In this document: positions 11,867-22,372 of the stretch, one piece after another | How positions within the stretch are numbered: the first letter of the stretch is position 1 | Layout of the letters: the number at the start of each line of letters is the position of its first letter | The notes under the pieces: generated by a model | The model's input: only the letters and a program-made list of their open reading frames with translations | Databases searched by the model: none | Told to the model about the DNA's origin: nothing | Source of the DNA: Allomyces arbusculus | Taxonomy: Eukaryota; Blastocladiomycota; Blastocladiomycetes; Blastocladiales; Blastocladiaceae | Assembly: GCA_027604705.1 (NCBI GenBank) | Contig: JADHYV010000028.1 | Span: forward strand, 231,387 to 295,386 | Direction of reading: 5' to 3' | Length of the DNA stretch: 64,000 bases | Position numbers and translations under genes: made by a program

Positions 11867-13367
11867 CTACTGCGACGCCAGCAGCGGCTGCTCGGTTCCC
11901 GCGGCCGCAGCCGCTTCTACCGGCGCCGCCGCCGCAGCCGGTGCAGGCGACCCTGCTCCTGCTGCTGTTGCGGGCGCGGGTGACGGCGACGGCACGGGCG
12001 ACGCGGCCGACTCAGGGACCGGCGACGCGGCACTAGCCGCGACGGGCGCGACAGGCACTGTCGGCATGCCCGGGAGCGGTTCGCGGAACATGGTGATTTC
12101 CTGCTGCTTGAAGTAGCGGCGGTTCTCTTCGTCGACTAGAACGAGGTTGAGGAAGTACCGGACCGAGAATTTCTTGTTGACGTCGCGGAACGTGGGCGTG
12201 AGCTCGTAGCCCGACAGGAACATGCGAATCGGAATCATTTCGCCCTTGACGGGCGCGCCGTCCATGATTTCAAATTTGGCCAGAGTTTCCGGGTCGGGCG
12301 GGTTCGTTGGGCTCACTACAAGCGCAGAGGAACGGAGAGAGGTTATAAGGGAGAGGAAAAAGCAGAGCGCAAAGTCTGGGAGCGACGGTGCGTACTTCCT
12401 GCCGTCGACTCTCGGCGCAGAATCGAGAGCTCCATGTACTTGATCTTGATGCGCACGAGCAAAAAGTAGATTTTGCCCACAATCACGTCGCTCAGGTGGT
12501 AGCTACGTGGTGTGAGGGAGATCGCGGAAAACGACAATGAGCATGATGACGCGACGACCACGAATGCAAGGCCACTAAAGGGACACGTACCGCGACTTGT
12601 TGTACTCGAATTCAATGTGCAGGCACTCCTCAATCCCGACCTCCATCTTGATGGGGTGGTTCTGGTCTGGCGGCACCTTGTAGCTGTAGACCCACAGGTC
12701 CTTCTCGCGCACAATATCAGACAGACGACGCGAAATGGTGACGCGGACGAAATAACTGTTCAAAGGGCACCCGCGGCGCGTGAGATCGAGTGGAGTGCGT
12801 GCGCAGCAAGAAGTAGCGCTTCCATACCGCAGCTTGACGTGCGTGCCGAGATAGCTCTCAAACTGCTTTTCCACGTTCTTGAACTCGAAGCCAAACGTTT
12901 GCAAGCCACGGATCTCGCCGGCTGCCATGAGCTCCTGGCCCATGGAAATGAAGTCGTTGGGCTGCTTGTCCGGGAAGGCCTCTGTTCACGAGAAAAAGCG
13001 CGATCAGGTCGGTTCATTCCGTGTAACATCGCTGAGATGAAGACCGGCATGACGCGTACCAATCTGGCCCAGGAACTGGACGCGAATGCCGGCATGCTCG
13101 AGCTTCTTGCCGTCTTTGACGCGAATCGTGACCTGGCGCGTATAGGGAGGGTCATAAACGTCAGCATCCGTGCTCGTGCGGAAACGACGCGTCGTTGTGC
13201 ACGCATTGTACCTTGCCCGTGACGGTCTCGCCGTCGGCGTAGAGCGGGAACTTGTCGCGCTGGTCGCGGTTGACCTTGACGTCGACCCACTGGCGCTGCT
13301 CCTCGCCGTCAAAGCGAATGTCGACGTCGGCGTTAGTGCCGAGGCCAAAGAGCGCGGGCACGTTCAT
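11867..13367 (-). CDS. VPS26: Retromer subunit VPS26
   Basis: Six exons: 13367-13212, 13132-13060, 12981-12828, 12755-12591, 12502-12396 and 12315-11867, giving 367 aa with every junction in frame. The protein is an arrestin-fold retromer subunit needed for endosome-to-Golgi recycling. Clear family stretches in order: DGETVTGKVTIRVKDGKKLE, HAGIRVQFLGQIE, FGFEFKNVEKQFESYLG, YFVRVTISRRLSDIV, KMEVGIEECLHIEFEYNKSR, VIVGKIYFLLVRIKIKYMEL, KFEIMDGAPVKGEMIPIRMF, and NKKFSVRYFLNLVLVDEENR followed by RYFKQQE. The last 75 or so residues (Ala/Pro/Val repeats) form a low-complexity tail not typical of VPS26. It is convergent with the phosphodiesterase gene (gap 237 nt) and divergent from mL46. Confidence 0.96.
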
Positions 13368-13941
13368 CTTGGCGTGCGGTTCGCGGGCGGGTCGGGTGGC
13401 GAGCGAACTTGAGGAGCGTGCGAGCGTGTGATGTTGAGCGTAAACGCGTGCAGTTGGTGCTGCTGAGCTGTCGACACGTTGGCAAGGTCGTGCAGCGCAG
13501 GTCGATTTCGTCAATGGGCTCGCTTGGTCGGCTGGTCGGTCGCGGCGGGTCGCGTCGGTCACGGAAATGCAGCAGGTTGGCGAGCGACCCCACGCGGTGC
13601 GGGCGGATCGGCACGAACTCCAGGTGCCGCAGTTGGCTGACGGGGATGGCACGGATGGCACGGATGCACGCTCCACGGCCAAGGCAACGAGCACTTGGCA
13701 GCAGCAGCGAAACTCGAAAAAGACGCGAACGACCGGGGCGCAGGAACACGTGCCGCTATCCGCTCCATTTCGCACCATTTGCTCCTTCATCACGGTCAAT
13801 GACCGCTGATCAGCGATCACCAACGCTGATCTTGCAGCGTGCTCCACCAACAGCAAATCTCAAGTGCTCGCGCCCGACAACTTGCCGCCTTGCCCGCGGC
13901 CCACATCGTGCCGCGACTCGCTGCAATCTCCTCGACCCACC
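13368..13941. other. Divergent promoter region, VPS26 / mL46
   Basis: 574 nt between two divergent start codons. No TATA-like element close to either start and no further gene seen. Long open frames here are shadows of GC-rich sequence. Confidence 0.4.
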
Positions 13942-14736
13942 ATGGCGACCGCCGCCGCCGCCGCCCTGCGCACCGCGACCCTCGTCGTGCGCCGCCCGCT
14001 CATCACGCCCACGCGCACCGCCTTTGAGCAGGCCTACTACGAGTACCATGCCAATCTGCGTGCCGGCCACGAGCGCACCGTGATCCCCGATTTTTGGACC
14101 AAGAAGGGCGCTGCCGGCAACACAGCCGCCATTCAAAAGGCCGTTCCGGCAGAACGCACGACCCAGGCTGATACGGCCAACGATGTCAAGAGCCTCGACC
14201 GCAAGCTCGAGGAGAACCTGTTTTTGGTCGTCAAGGAGGGCGGCAAGTGGAGTTTGGTTCAAGGAGCAGTCGCAGAGGGCGAGCCGTTGCACGAGGTACC
14301 AGCAGCTCAGCTCGTCATGATTCCGAGTGTGCGATCATCGTTGAAAAAATTGTGGGCGCTGACCGTTACGGCCCATAATCTACGATGTTGAACCCGGATT
14401 CTAGGCGGCACGACGCTCCGTGCTCGAAAAGTGCGGCCAGAACCTTGACCTGTGGATGGTCGGCCGGTCCCCGATTGCTCTCTCGCACACGGCCAAGGAC
14501 AACGAGAACGTACGTCGCTGGTCATTCATATTGCGGACGAGCGCAAGTGTGGGATCCTGACGTTCCTCACCACCTAACGACCGACCGACCACCAGATCTT
14601 TGTCCACAAGGCGCACATTCTCACGGGTCAGGCGGCGCCGACCAAGGGGGTTAGCGATTTCGCATGGGTGACCAAGAGCGAAATGGCAAAATACCTCGAC
14701 AAGGCCGCCTACGACGACGTGGTCGAGCTCTTGTAG
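13942..14736 (+). CDS. mrpl46: Mitochondrial large-subunit ribosomal protein mL46
   Basis: Three exons, 13942-14295, 14405-14509 and 14596-14736, give 199 aa; the introns begin GTACCA and GTACGT and end TAG and CAG, all in phase 0. The N-terminus (MATAAAAALRTATLVVRRPL) looks like a mitochondrial presequence. The body has the mL46 layout: a basic N-terminal helix, a divergent Nudix-like fold (LEENLFLVVKEGGKWSLVQG, GEPLHE, then AARRSVLEKCGQ), KVFFF-type strand replaced by IFVHKAHILTGQ, and the C-terminal DFAWVTKSEMAKYL that is characteristic of the family (yeast MRPL17, human MRPL46). It is part of the mitochondrial 54S/39S subunit and is not expected to be a hydrolase. Start chosen at the ATG in context CACCATGG. 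Confidence 0.88.
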
Positions 14737-15187
14737 TGCTTCTCTTCCGTTTTGTTGCCTTTCTTGTGATTTTCTGGTTCTCCCTAGGCTTGTTTACATA
14801 CATGGTCATTGTGTTTCTTCGGAACGGGCACGAGGTTCGTGCCAAGGTCATCCTTTTTCGCTCCAGCGACGACGTTCTCTTGCTTGAACGATCTCTTTCC
14901 CGCCATTCTCTCTCGCAATCTTCCTGCAATGACGCCCTCCCGCTCTTTCGCTTCTCTCTGAGCCGATAGACGGGCTGATCGGCCGCCAACGCAACTGGAG
15001 GTTTGAATGGCTGCTGGCCCGCGCAAAGCACGGATCTTGGGCTCGCTCTCAGTTGCGCGCGCAAAGCAATACGGCGAAGTGATTTCAAAAACGAGGGCAT
15101 CCTAGCATTAAATTTCGCTACTCGGTGCAGCGCCGAAACAATGAATTCAACTCGGTGCCGTCTGGCTCGCTGATGCTCGTGGTCGGC
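14737..15187. other. Convergent intergenic region, mL46 / pyrophosphatase
   Basis: 451 nt between two 3' ends. T-rich tracts after the mL46 stop (14738-14830) fit a 3' untranslated region. Nothing else seen. Confidence 0.4.
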
Positions 15188-16358
15188 TTACAGGTTGGGC
15201 GACGATGAGATGAAGAACCACTTGTCGACTGTGGAGTGGAGGAAGAGCAGCGTCGCGTCAGTGAACGTGATCGTGATCGCGAGGAGCGAATGAACCCACG
15301 TCGGTGCGCGAAGAAACGTACCCGACGGGTCGATCGGGCCGGGCGCCGAGTTGGTCGCCTCCGGGATGGCCTGGTAGGCGTCGTGGTCCTCGGAAATGAG
15401 CGAGGGGCTGTCCTCGACCGTGAGCGTGGCCCTGGATTGTTAAGCGAATGGATGGGTGGTCAGTCTCTGGCGTCGTGCGCCAGGGTCCACCAAGAGCCAA
15501 AACCAAAGGACACGCACTTCGAGATGTCGTTCTCGACCTCGCCAGCAATCAGGTGCTTCCAGGCCTCGTGGCAGTCGGTCACGACCTGCGTCGCGTAGGC
15601 CGCGCTCTTGGCCTCACCCGAGAACGCAAACACGTTCTCCGGCTTGCCGTCCGGGATCTTGTAAATGCGGAACCACTCGTTGGTCGCGCGGAGGAGGCCG
15701 GGCAGGTGACGCTCCACGTCCTCGATGTCGTTGAGCTTGGCGGCGAGGGGGTCGGTCACGTCGATGACAATCACCTTCCAGTCGGTCTCGCCCTCGTCGA
15801 GCAGGGCCATAACACCCAAGACCTTGACCTGCTTGACCTGGCCCGTGTACCCGACGCGCTCGCCAATCTCGCACACATCGAGCGGGTCATTGTCACCCTT
15901 GGCCTTGGTGTCCGGGTGGTGGTGGTTCGGGTCCTCCCAGGTCTGCGGGAAGGCGCCGTAGTTCCAAATGTACCCGTGGTGCGGGAAGCAGTTGCGCACG
16001 TAGCGCAGCTTGCCCTTCTTCACGTCCTGCTTGATCGGGTTCAGGAAGTCCTCCTTCGAAATCTGGGGTCGGAGAGGGTGGCGTGATCCGATCGGACGTG
16101 TTTTAGCCCGTGTTTTCGCGTGCAAATCCGTCTCCGTCGCCCGTCGCAGCAGAGTCGCGCAGAGCGAGCGAGCGAGCGTACCTCGAGCTTGGCGTTGGTC
16201 CAGCGCGGAATCTCGACGACCATGTTCAGGATCGTCTTCTCCTCGTTGGCGTAGAGCGGAATGTCGTGGAAGGGCGAGACAGGCTTGCCATCCTTCTCAA
16301 TGTAGACGCGGTGCTCGAGCGTGTTGGCGGCGTTGACGTAGCGCGGCGTGTACGACAT
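15188..16358 (-). CDS. IPP1: Soluble inorganic pyrophosphatase
   Basis: Four exons, 16358-16182, 16062-15518, 15431-15322 and 15228-15188, give 290 aa, close to the 287 aa of the yeast enzyme. It hydrolyses diphosphate to phosphate in the cytosol and pulls biosynthetic reactions forward. The family I signature DNDPLDV (about residue 117) supplies the metal-binding aspartates; other family stretches are [62 protein letters not shown] and [15 protein letters not shown]. The short last exon encodes [13 protein letters not shown], matching the DKWFFIS-type C-terminus of fungal enzymes. Introns 16181-16063, 15517-15432 and 15321-15229 keep the frame. Confidence 0.96.
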
Positions 16359-16700
16359 CTTGGCGGGCGGGCTGGGGGGTCGATCGCGTGCAGCGAGGAG
16401 AGAAGAAGCAGGCGCGGTGGTGGTCGCGTGCTGGTGGTGGTTGGTCGCGGTTGGTCCGGCAAAGCGAGACGAGACCACGCCGGCGCGACACGGCGGCGCG
16501 CCGCAGAAGCAAGGGCACTGCGTGATGAACAGAACACGTGCACAAACTCTGGCGTTTCTGTCTCCCTTGCCTCCCGCAACGTCTCAGCGACATCCCCGCG
16601 ACCTGACCTCGTCCTCTTGCCCAAAACTGGCATCGTTTCGCATGCAAAACTGTCATCAATAAAAATACCACGGCGCCGTCACGCGCAAAACCGGCCACCA
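16359..16700. other. Intergenic: pyrophosphatase upstream region
   Basis: 342 nt between the pyrophosphatase start and the SAS-6 stop (both minus strand). No gene or clear promoter motif seen. Confidence 0.35.
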
Positions 16701-18867
16701 CTAGAAGAACGCGCTCACGCGCGGCGCGCCATTCCCGTCCCTCGTCGACCGCGCCGCCGCGAGCCCGCTCGGTCCTGCCGCCGTTGGTCCCCCGGTCGTC
16801 GATCGCCCACCCACGCTCGTCCCGGCGACAGGCACGGGGATCATGGACCGCGCACCGCCGCCGCCATTCAGACCCAATGACGGTTGTGGCGGTGGTGGCG
16901 CCGAGGATCGTGCGGGGCTCGCCGACCGGTGCACCGACTCCATGAGCCGTGTCGCCGTCTGCGACTTGAGTGGCGAGAGTGTGCGGAACGGGAACGTGGC
17001 CGTGCCCGCGGCGGGCGGAATAGGGACGCCCGTGGCTGTTGATGGACGCGTGTAGACGGGTTCGTCAGCGTGGAACCCAACGCGCGGCGAGGGGTTCTTG
17101 AGCAGGTCCGAGTTGAGCTGGCGATGGAGAAACTCAACGACTACATGTGAAGCAACAAGAAGATATAATTGTGGGTTAGCGCATTGTTGAGCAAGCGCGC
17201 GAGACAAATGAAAATGCGTACGCTCTTGCTGCTCCTTCTTACTCGCCTCCAACCGCTCCATCTCGCCCTTGAGTTGAGCGACCTCGGTACTCTTGGCCGC
17301 GAGCGCCGCCTCGGCATTCTCGAGCTGCTTGCGCACCGCCGTGACTTCGTTCGTCATCTGGTTAAGCATCCCCTGCCGCTCATCCAACAGCTTCTCCTGC
17401 TGCAGCGTGACCAAGTTCTTGGTCTTCAACTTGGCCTTTTGCTCCTTCATCGCCTGCTGCAACTTGCCAATAATCGCATTTCCCTTAGTAATCTCGCCCA
17501 ACGCCTCCTTGAGCGAACTCTCCACCTGCGCGAGTTTCGCGCGCGTCACTTCGAGATCCGTGGCCAAATGCTCGCGGCGCTCGACTTCGCGCTCAAGATC
17601 GCGCTGCGTGGACCGCAACTGGTCCGACCGGTCGTGCTCGCGCGCCTCGAGTTGGCCGGCCTGTTCGGTTACTCGCTGCAGGTCGTGCTGGCACCGGTAA
17701 AGGTCCTGGTCGGCCGCGGCTTTTTCGGACTGTAGTGCCTGGTGCGTGCGCTGTAAGGCCGCGTAGTCGGCGGATAAGCGCGCGTGTGCGTCCTTGATTC
17801 CAGCGAGCGAGGATTCGAGCGCGCGGTTCTGCGCGGCGAGTTGTTCGTGCGAGGTGGAGGTCGTGGACTCCTTGATGGTCAGGGATTGTATCTGTGGGAT
17901 GGACCGGTGGTCAATCAACGTGGAGCGTGACGGTCGTCGAGGATCAAGGGACGGACCTTGCTTTCGAGCTGCGATTCGACGTTACGTAGTTGCCGCGCGT
18001 GCTCTTGCCGCTCGCGATCACGTTCGGCCAGCCGCTCTTCGCGCTCCTTGGCGAGTTCCTGTGCGTGTTGCATTGCGAGTTTTCGCAATTCCTCGGCGTG
18101 CGCCGTGCGCACGTCGTCGAGCTGTTGCTGAATGCGCAACGTCGCCTGCTTGGCGTCGTCGAGTTGCGTCTGCAAGGTCGCCGAGGTAGACGACTGCATT
18201 TGCTTAGCCATGGCGAGCTCTTCCTATGCCGGATCGATGCGTGGTGAGTGCGGATAGATAGACTAAAGGCACGGAGGGCGCCATGGCGCACCTTGAGCAT
18301 GGCGACCTGCGAGGCCAGGTACTGCTTGATGGCATGGTCGTTGCCTGGGACGATGGCGAGCTCGAGGTGCACAATTTGCCGAAACGAGTTGGTCTCGACA
18401 ATTTGCAATGTTGGGCGTTGGCCAATGACGAGCTGCGCATCGAATCTAGCGCATGGTCGTGGTCAGCCTGGACCACGCCACTATATCCACCCCGCGCGCT
18501 GGTCCGAATTGAGCAACCACACATACTTGCCGTGCGCCGGACTTTGGCACGCGAGCGTCAGCAGCTCAATGACCTTGTCCGGGAACACATTGAAGTCGAC
18601 GACGAGCCCCTGGCGCGCCTTGAGCTGGTGGTAGTCGTCTTCGGCGAGCGACAGCGAGTAGTGGAAGAACGGGTCCTTTTCCTGCGTCAGGAGCACGTCG
18701 AGTGTGCGCCGTGGGTCGCGGCGCGTTGTGAGTGTCGCCTGCGCCTGGATGGTGCTCGTGTGCAGGTCCTCGCCGACCACGGTCAGCGGGACCGTGGCGG
18801 TCCAGAGCGGGGGTGCGGGCACGCGCATGGCGCCAGCACCCGGTGGTGGGGGTGGGTTGAGGGCCAT
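16701..18867 (-). CDS. SAS6: Centriole cartwheel protein SAS-6
   Basis: Five exons, 18867-18527, 18445-18292, 18223-17957, 17891-17222 and 17140-16701, give 623 aa. SAS-6 forms the nine-fold hub of the centriole/basal body cartwheel, so its presence implies a flagellated stage. The N-terminal globular domain is clear: TVPLTVVGEDLH, DPFFHYSLSLAEDDYHQLKA, QGLVVDFNVFPDKVIELL, then IVETNSFRQIVHLELAIVPG and DHAIKQYLASQVAML. About 170-470 is one long coiled coil (for example QSSTSATLQTQLDDAKQAT and ERREHLATDLEVTRAKLAQV). After the last intron come VEFLHRQLNSDLLKNP and a disordered Pro/Ser/Gly-rich tail. The last intron (17221-17141, 81 nt) has no in-frame stop, so retention would not break the frame. 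ATG at 18870 is one codon upstream; the choice between the two is arbitrary. Confidence 0.93.
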
Positions 18868-19676
18868 CATTCTTGAATCACCCGGCAAGGTGCACGAAAC
18901 GGGTTGGCGGCACGATAAATGCAGCGGTTTCGCGGCGCAGTTGGAAAGGAACGCGAGTGTCGAGCGCCGTGCAGCAAGCGGCGCGCTGCCAGCGGTGCAA
19001 GTGTCGCCGGGATGCCGTTGAACGTCAACGGCATGCAGCGAAGCGAACTACTGCCAACTCGACGAGGCCGGCAGTGGTGCTGGGAGCGGGACAGGACTGC
19101 ATCAGTCCCGTGAGATCCACGTTTTGCACGTTTGTGCTTGCTGCCTCTCGCCCATCGCTTGCTCGCGTGCGGCCGCGCGGGACTGCAGTCGGCCTCAATG
19201 ACGCCCCGTTGCGCTGCTCCCAAAAGCGACCTTTCAGAGGCGAGGCCACCTGCTGCACTACGAGCTTCAAGACCTGCAAACGCGTTGCGACCGGCCGCGC
19301 TCCCCGCTCCTCCTCCTGGCGACCCCGTAACCAGCTTCTCCCTTCGCGACTTGGCCCCCCTTGATCTCCTGCCCGCACCCCACTCCGCTCTTGCGCAGCC
19401 CGCCCACTTTTCTTCGAATCCCGCACCGTGCCCCCTCGCCGGGCAATAGACGCCTGCCCAATTTTTGCCGCGCGTCGGCCAAGGTGCGGCGACCGAGACG
19501 CGCCATTACCGACTTGATGCATCCGTTGCTGACGCTGGATCGCGCGCGGCTGTCCCCCTACATTCCCCCTTGCGTCTGATCCACACGTAGCCCCTTTCTC
19601 GACTCTCTGCGCTCGTCGGCTCGGCAGCTCGAGCCCGCTCACGCTGGATCTCTCGACCGACAAGCACTCTTCCGCC
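18868..19676. other. Divergent promoter region, SAS-6 / CTL transporter
   Basis: About 0.8 kb between divergent starts. No supported gene; open frames on both strands (for example 19025-19771 minus) are low-complexity shadows. Confidence 0.4.
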
Positions 19677-21776
19677 ATGCCGCGCGTCACGCCCATAGAC
19701 GCTGTCCCGCAATACGACAAGCCGCCCGGACCCATCCACAACCGCAAGTGCCGCGATGTGATTTTTCTCATTATCTTCGGCGCCTATTGGGCGGGCATGA
19801 TCATTCTCGCCATCTTGGCCGTTACCAATGGCGACTCGCGCAGGCTCATGTAAGCTCTCCGCGCGCGTTTCCTCGAGATAAGGATGCCGCCTGATTGAAG
19901 AGAGCCGTTTTTCTGATCCGTCGTTTTGCCCGAAATAGCGTCCCGACCGACTCGGAGGGCAACATGTGTGGACTCGACCTGTCGGCCTCGGGCAAGCGCA
20001 ACCTCGCGACCAAGCCCTACCTCTACTTCTTCGACCCGCTGCAGGCCACCGCCAAGCAAATCTGTGTCGACACGTGCCCTTCGGCGACGGGCGTCACAAC
20101 GCTCGCCAACAAGGTGTGCACGTACGACGTGTCGCCGTCGTCGGCCTCGGCGCTCGCGACGGCCGTCCAGCAAGGCACGTGCGCGTCGGTCCTCTACATG
20201 TCGGCGCCGGCGCTCAACCGGTGTGTGCCGTCGGGCGATTTCAACCAAGCGATTGCGCTCGGACTCGGTGCGGGCAACGCCGGGCTCGTGCAGAGTGCGG
20301 CCTCGCTGGTCATCTGGGGGCAGGATACGGCGCGCAACCTGATCCAGGACACGGCAACGACGTGGCCGTGGATGCTCGGCGCGCTCGGCGCGTGCGTGCT
20401 CGCGTGCTTTATCTGGCTGCTAGTCCTGCGCTTCTTCGGTGGCCTGCTCACCTTCTTCACGATCATTGCCGTCGAGGGCGTGCTTGCCGGGTTTGCGTGG
20501 TACACGTACACGATGTGGCAGACCAAGTTGGCTGCGTATAACGTGGCGCTCGGCAACGGCGTGGCCACGGATGCGCTCAAGTACGACCGCGACACGGCGC
20601 TTGGGTTGTTTATTACGTGCACGGTGCTCGCGTCGGTGTTCTTCTTGATGATTATTGCCTTGCGCAAGCGGATCCGGATCGCTGTCAAGATTATCAAGGA
20701 GGCGTCGCGCGCGATCGGTGCCATGCCCATGATCATCTTGTTCCCTCTCACGACGTTTGCGTCGATTCTCGTGCTCGTCGCGTACTATCTCGGTATCGCT
20801 GCGTATATTGCCACGACGCCCGACGTGACGAACGTGAGCTTGCTCGGCGTGAATGCCACGATTGCCTACATCAAGTACTTCCAGTGGTACGCTCTCTTTT
20901 TTCTTGCTCTTGATTGACGTTCCCCGAGACGACGCCTAACCAACGATCCGAACGCCTAGGTACCACCTGTTCGGGTTCCTGTGGACGCTCGCATGGCTCA
21001 CGGGCATCAACCAAACAACACTCGCTGGCGCGATCGCGTCGTGGTACTGGACCATGGACAAGAAGCAAGTGCCGTCGTTTGCCGTGACCAAGTCGTTTGC
21101 GCGCACGATCCGGTACCACCTCGGGTCGATTGCGCTCGGGTCGTTTTTGATTGCCGTGACGCAATTGATTCGCGTGATTCTGTTGTACCTGCAGCGGCAC
21201 CTGGCCCAGGCCAACAATCGCGCCGCCAAGATCATCTTTGCGTGCCTGCAGTGCTGCTTTGCCTGCCTCGAGAAATTCATCAAGTTCATTAACAAGAACG
21301 CCTACATCATGATCAGCATCACGGGCGACTCGTTCTGCACGGCCGCGCGCACCGCAACCGAACTCTTGGTTCGCAACGCGTTCCGGCTCATCGCCGTCGA
21401 TTTCGTGGCCGGGTTCCTCGTGTTCTTGTCGAAAGCCGCCGTGTCGGTCGGAATTGCGTTTGGGCTTTATGCGCTGCTGCAGTACACGAACGCGCAGGGC
21501 TTGACGCAGACGCAGTTCATTGGCGCCGTCTGTGTTCTCGTCTGGGTCGCGTGCTGGATGATCGTGTCCGGGTTCTTTGGCGTCTACCGCATGGCCATCG
21601 ACACGATTTTCCTGTGTTTCTGCGAGGACTGCGAGCGGAACGACGGGTCCGACGAGAAGCCGTACTACATGAGTGAAGACTTGGCGGCGCTCACGTCGGT
21701 CAAACCCACAGGCGCGCCGCAGATCGCGACGGTGCCGGTCAAGACGGCCAAGATGACGCAGGTCAAGAAGTCGTAG
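19677..21776 (+). CDS. Choline-transporter-like protein (CTL/SLC44 family)
   Basis: Three exons, 19677-19849, 19939-20886 and 20960-21776, give 645 aa. The first TM is near residues 28-49 (VIFLIIFGAYWAGMIILAIL); the junction after RRLI reads VPTDSEGNMCG, the family loop motif after TM1. A large Cys-containing extracellular loop follows (KQICVDTCP, CTYDV, LNRCVPSGDF). About nine further hydrophobic segments follow. The C-terminal half has the CTL core: HLGSIALGSFLIAVTQLIRV, then a Cys-rich ACLQCCFACLEKFIKFINKN, AYIMISITGDSFCTAARTA, and YRMAIDTIFLCFCEDCERND. The family includes choline or thiamine-pyrophosphate carriers and uncharacterised members, so the substrate is not settled. With its long TM1-TM2 loop it resembles animal CTL proteins more than the PNS1-type gene at 24876. 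Confidence 0.93.
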
Positions 21777-22372
21777 GTGGGCAACTGCATGACGTGGGGG
21801 GTGGAGTGGAGTGACTTTTGAAGGACTGGAAGAGCGGTGCGAAGGCGCGGGTAGAGACTGAGAAGCTCGCTGAGCGAGCGCATTGCGGGGGGCGACGACG
21901 GACGTAGAGCGGACCGTGAACAAATACACTTTTCTTGCGACGGTTCCGGCCTATTGTGTGGACAAGACGGATAGCAGACATCCCGCCCCGTATTGATCTG
22001 TTTCTGGCAAATCACTGAATGAATCCATCCGCCAAGTCTGCGGCAACGCCCTTGCTGCATGCACAACGGAATTTCCACAACGGAATTTGCACATCGGAAT
22101 TTGCACAACGGAATTTGCACAACGGATCTGTCTTTCGTGGCCGATCTGTCGTCCCTCCCGAGCATTTCAGTTGGGTCCAGGCTCGAGAACGGCTCAATCA
22201 AAGCATTTCCACAATAAAGAAGCTATGGACAAACCCGCTCCGTTTCGACTCGCTCCTGGCGGATCACCGGCCTTGAGAAAGCGCACTCGCTCTCAACCCC
22301 ATCATCGACCGCGTCCAGCGCGATCCCCATTCAATGAAACACCTCTCCTGCACGCCCCACTTATCCCTGCTC
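21777..22372. other. Convergent intergenic region with a short tandem repeat
   Basis: 596 nt between two 3' ends. Apart from the tandem repeat at 22061-22130 I see nothing functional. Confidence 0.5.
22061..22130. repeat. 14-bp tandem repeat, five copies
   Basis: Five adjacent units with consensus GCACAACGGAATTT starting at 22061, 22075, 22089, 22103 and 22117. The second unit begins CC, the third has ACATCGG, and the last degrades to GGATCTG. The unit is AT-richer than the flanks. Confidence 0.9.
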
